Below, one piece after another: positions 61,733 through 64,000 of a stretch of 64,000 nucleotides of DNA; position 1 is the first letter of the stretch, and each line of letters opens with the position of its first letter. Source of the stretch: Afipia sp. (GTDB taxonomy: Bacteria; Pseudomonadota; Alphaproteobacteria; Rhizobiales; Xanthobacteraceae); NCBI GenBank assembly GCA_024508675.1, contig JANINQ010000008.1, positions 124,001-188,000 of the forward strand. The letters are read 5' to 3'. The notes below the pieces were generated by a model. That model saw nothing but the letters and a program-made list of their open reading frames with translations, made no database searches and was not told the DNA's origin. Made by a program: the position numbers and the translations under genes.

Positions 61733-63498
61733 GTCGCCGTCCCCAGATAGGCCTTGATCACGTCGGGGTTGGCGCGGATGGCGGCTGGTGTGCCCTCCGC
61801 GATCTTGGTGCCGAATTCCAGCACCACGATGCGGTCCGCGATGTCCATCACGAAGCCCATGTCGTGTTCGACCAGAAGGACGGACATGCCCTCGGCGCGC
61901 AATTGGCGCAGCAGCGAAGCCAGCTTCTGCTTTTCCATGTGGCGCAGACCTGCGGCGGGCTCGTCGAGCAGCAACAGAGCCGGGTCAACGCAAAGCGCAC
62001 GGGCGATCTCCACGATGCGCTGCTGGCCGAGCGACAGGCTGCCCGCAAGCTGATGCATCTGATCGGAGAGGCCAACGCGCTCGATGCGCAATGCAGCTTC
62101 GGTCAGGAGGGCGGCTTCATCCTTGCGGTCGAGGCGCAGCATGCTGGCAATGGCGCCGGAGTGGCCGCGCAGATGCGCTCCGATGGCGACGTTTTCCAGC
62201 ACGGTCATGTCAGGCACGAGTTTGACATGCTGGAAGGTGCGGGCAACGCCGAGCTTCGCGATCTCCTGCGGCGGTGCGTTATCGACCTTGCGCCCGAGCA
62301 CCGAAATCGTACCGCCCGATGCGCGCAGCACGCCGGTGATGAGGTTGAAGGTCGTGCTCTTGCCAGCGCCATTGGGGCCGATCAGTGCGACGATCTCGCC
62401 TGCCTTCACATTGAACGATACATCGTTGACGGCGATCACGCCGCCGAACTGTTTGCGGGCGGCTTGAACGTCGAGCAGCGTGTTCGACGTGGCGACAGCC
62501 TTCTCGCGCGGCGGCAGCGCGTCCGCGCCCTGCGGCAGCGGAAGCCGCGACGAGAGTCTCAGCAGCGCAGCGAGGCGCGGCCAGATGCCGCCGGGCGCAG
62601 CCTGCAGCAGCGCCACCAGCAGGATGCCGAAGATCACCGTCTCAAGCTGCGCCGAGCCGTGAAACACCACCGGCAGATAGCTCTGCAGGATTTCCTTGAG
62701 CACCACCACGATGCCGGCGCCCAGCACCGCGCCCCACACATAACCCGCGCCGCCGACCACGGCGATGAAGAGATACTCGATACCCGCATTCAGGCCGAAC
62801 GGCGTCGGATTCACCGCGCGCTGGAAGTGCGCGTAAAGCCAGCCGGACAAGCCCGCGAGCACCGCTGCGTAGATAAAGACCAGCAGCTTGGCGCGGGCGG
62901 TTTCGACGCCGAAGGCTTCGGCGGCGACATGGCCGCGGCGCAGCGCGCGGATGGCGCGGCCGGTGCGGGAATTGAGCAGGTTGAGCGTCAGCAGCGCGCA
63001 CAGGATCACCGCGATCCAGATCACGAAATAGATCTTGCCTGGATCGGTGAATTGTAGCGTTCCGATGGCGAGCGGGGGAATGCCCGAAATGCCGTCGTTG
63101 CGACCGACCAGTTCGAGCTTGCTGAACAGGTAGAACAGGCTGATACCCCAGGCGATGGTGCCGAGCGGCAGGTAATGGCCCGAGAGGCGCACCGTGATCA
63201 GGCCGAGGATCACCGCAGCGACGCCGCTGACGATCAGCGACAGCGGCAGCGTGAGCCATGGCGAGAGGCCATACGAGGTGGTGAGGACGGCGGTGGTATA
63301 GGCGCCGAAGCCGCAGAACGCCGCCTGTCCGAACGAGGTGAGGCCGCCGACCCCGGTCAGCAGCACAAGCCCCATCGCCACCAGCGCGGCCAGCCCGATA
63401 TTGTCGAGCAGTACGATCCAGAACGGCGGCATGCCGGGAATGAACGGAATCACCGCCATCACCAGCGCGAAGATGATCATGCCCCAGCGTTGCGCCAT
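61729..63498 (-). CDS. Fused LivM permease and LivG ATPase
   Basis: From the ATG at 63498 the protein is 589 residues. The first roughly 320 residues are a LivM permease with eight to ten hydrophobic segments ([23 protein letters not shown] near residue 43, [28 protein letters not shown] near residue 250). After a short linker a LivG ATPase begins near residue 345, with Walker [20 protein letters not shown], signature [32 protein letters not shown] and [21 protein letters not shown]. This fusion is recurrent in Bradyrhizobium-type genomes. A longer open frame upstream to 63906 is a shadow over livH. Confidence 0.93.
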   Translation of the reverse strand: MAQRWGMIIFALVMAVIPFIPGMPPFWIVLLDNIGLAALVAMGLVLLTGVGGLTSFGQAAFCGFGAYTTAVLTTSYGLSPWLTLPLSLIVSGVAAVILGLITVRLSGHYLPLGTIAWGISLFYLFSKLELVGRNDGISGIPPLAIGTLQFTDPGKIYFVIWIAVILCALLTLNLLNSRTGRAIRALRRGHVAAEAFGVETARAKLLVFIYAAVLAGLSGWLYAHFQRAVNPTPFGLNAGIEYLFIAVVGGAGYVWGAVLGAGIVVVLKEILQSYLPVVFHGSAQLETVIFGILLVALLQAAPGGIWPRLAALLRLSSRLPLPQGADALPPREKAVATSNTLLDVQAARKQFGGVIAVNDVSFNVKAGEIVALIGPNGAGKSTTFNLITGVLRASGGTISVLGRKVDNAPPQEIAKLGVARTFQHVKLVPDMTVLENVAIGAHLRGHSGAIASMLRLDRKDEAALLTEAALRIERVGLSDQMHQLAGSLSLGQQRIVEIARALCVDPALLLLDEPAAGLRHMEKQKLASLLRQLRAEGMSVLLVEHDMGFVMDIADRIVVLEFGTKIAEGTPAAIRANPDVIKAYLGTAT

Positions 63499-63500
63499 GA

Positions 63501-64000
63501 TTAGTCCTCCTCCTCGTCGACCTCTGGCGTAGCCAGCGAGCGCAGGATCAGGACCGGCAGCAGCAGCGTGAAGACGATGACCTCCTTGAAGTTGCTGGCG
63601 TAGAACGACGAGAACGCCTCGACGATGCCGACCACCAGTGCGGCGGTGGCGGTGAGAGGGTAGCTGACAAGGCCGCCGATGATCGCGGCGACAAAGCCTT
63701 TCAGGCCGATCAGGAAGCCGGTGTCGTAATAGATCGTCGTAATGGGCACGATCAGGATTCCGGAGATCGTGCCGATGACGGCGGCGAGCAGGAACGCCAC
63801 CTGTCCCGACAGTGTGGTGCGGATGCCGACAATGCGCGCGCCGAGACGGTTGACCGCGGTGGCGCGCAGCGCCTTGCCATAGAGTGTGTAGCCGAACAGC
63901 AGCCACAGGCCGACGATCAGCAGGATGGTGATCGCGTAGATCGCGATGCTCTGGCCGGTGAAGCGCAGCGGCCCGACCGTGAAGGCGGCAGTGGCGATAG
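63501..64000 (-). CDS. livH: LivH-type permease, 5' part outside the window
   Basis: The gene enters from the right edge and ends at 63501, two bases before the livMG start, so livH-livMG-livF form one operon. About 166 residues are visible. They include VNRLGARIVGIRTTLSGQVAFLLAAVIGTISGILIVPITTIYYDTGFLIGLKGFVAAIIGGLVSYPLTATAALVVGIVEAFSSFYASNFKEVIVF, which is the conserved LivH C-terminal half, and end with EVDEEED. Several membrane helices are evident. Substrate choice would depend on the binding protein. Confidence 0.92.
   Translation of the reverse strand, partial: IATAAFTVGPLRFTGQSIAIYAITILLIVGLWLLFGYTLYGKALRATAVNRLGARIVGIRTTLSGQVAFLLAAVIGTISGILIVPITTIYYDTGFLIGLKGFVAAIIGGLVSYPLTATAALVVGIVEAFSSFYASNFKEVIVFTLLLPVLILRSLATPEVDEEED

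Noticed and set aside
63499-63906. N-terminal extension of the LivMG frame
   Set aside because: The extra residues are Arg/His-rich and overlie the livH gene in another frame. The ATG at 63498 begins a normal LivM sequence.

Overview
The window is a GC-rich, gene-dense chromosomal segment of an alphaproteobacterium, most likely in the Bradyrhizobium/Afipia/Rhodopseudomonas group (Nitrobacteraceae). The evidence is the alphaproteobacterial gene set (a TrcR/DUF1013 cell-cycle regulator, an RcdA/DUF1465 adaptor, DUF1192, DUF6494, a cysteine-free L31), PutA paired with an Lrp-type PutR, a pobA locus beside branched-chain-type ABC transporter genes, and intergenic palindromes typical of these genomes. 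I see no rRNA, tRNA, CRISPR array, transposase or prophage. The window starts inside an enoyl-CoA hydratase-like gene and ends inside a LivH permease gene.

Layout. 0-9 kb: chromate transporter with a secreted metallo-beta-lactamase-fold hydrolase, a secreted protein of unknown function overlapping a thioesterase gene, an unusually structured 420-base gap, an MFS exporter with a C-terminal extension, and an orphan tricarboxylate-type binding protein. 9-14 kb: a TAXI-type TRAP uptake locus (binding protein, fused 4TM/12TM permease, DUF1850 protein fused to TPR repeats). 14-24 kb: an acetate/propionate-type acyl-CoA synthetase and housekeeping genes (DsbA-like, trcR, ispH, thrB, rnhA, peroxiredoxin, DsbD-like, YqgE). 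24-32 kb: a membrane GGDEF/EAL protein with a degenerate GGDEF motif, quinone oxidoreductase, DUF1192, a candidate small RNA, rcdA, rpmE, an ABC exporter and a PaaG-like crotonase. 32-39 kb: a lemA-TPM-TPM cluster and putA/putR.

39-52 kb is the main catabolic island. It has two acyl-CoA ligases, a thiolase, a TetR regulator with a palindromic candidate operator, an AMACR-type CoA epimerase, an HSD10-like dehydrogenase, a crotonase, a feruloyl-CoA-synthase-like ligase, two acyl-CoA dehydrogenases, a nitroreductase and a haloalkane dehalogenase with a complete HLD-II catalytic pentad. Together these could activate and beta-oxidise a methyl-branched or aryl side-chain acid; the substrate is not known. 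52-58 kb holds small regulators and detoxification genes (WYL regulator/GST, PNPOx-like, LysR, PaaI thioesterase). 57-64 kb pairs pobA (4-hydroxybenzoate 3-monooxygenase) with a divergent binding protein and livF/livMG/livH, suggesting aromatic-acid uptake and use, with a class III nucleotidyl cyclase gene in between.

The intergenic DNA is patterned. A roughly 120-150-base double-hairpin repeat occurs four times, each time between convergent genes, and every convergent gap longer than about 70 bases carries some palindromic element. The most interesting leads are the candidate anti-Shine-Dalgarno small RNA at 28.36-28.46 kb, the DUF1850-TPR fusion, the dehalogenase-bearing beta-oxidation island, the convergent-gap repeat rule and the multi-hairpin gap at 5.2 kb.
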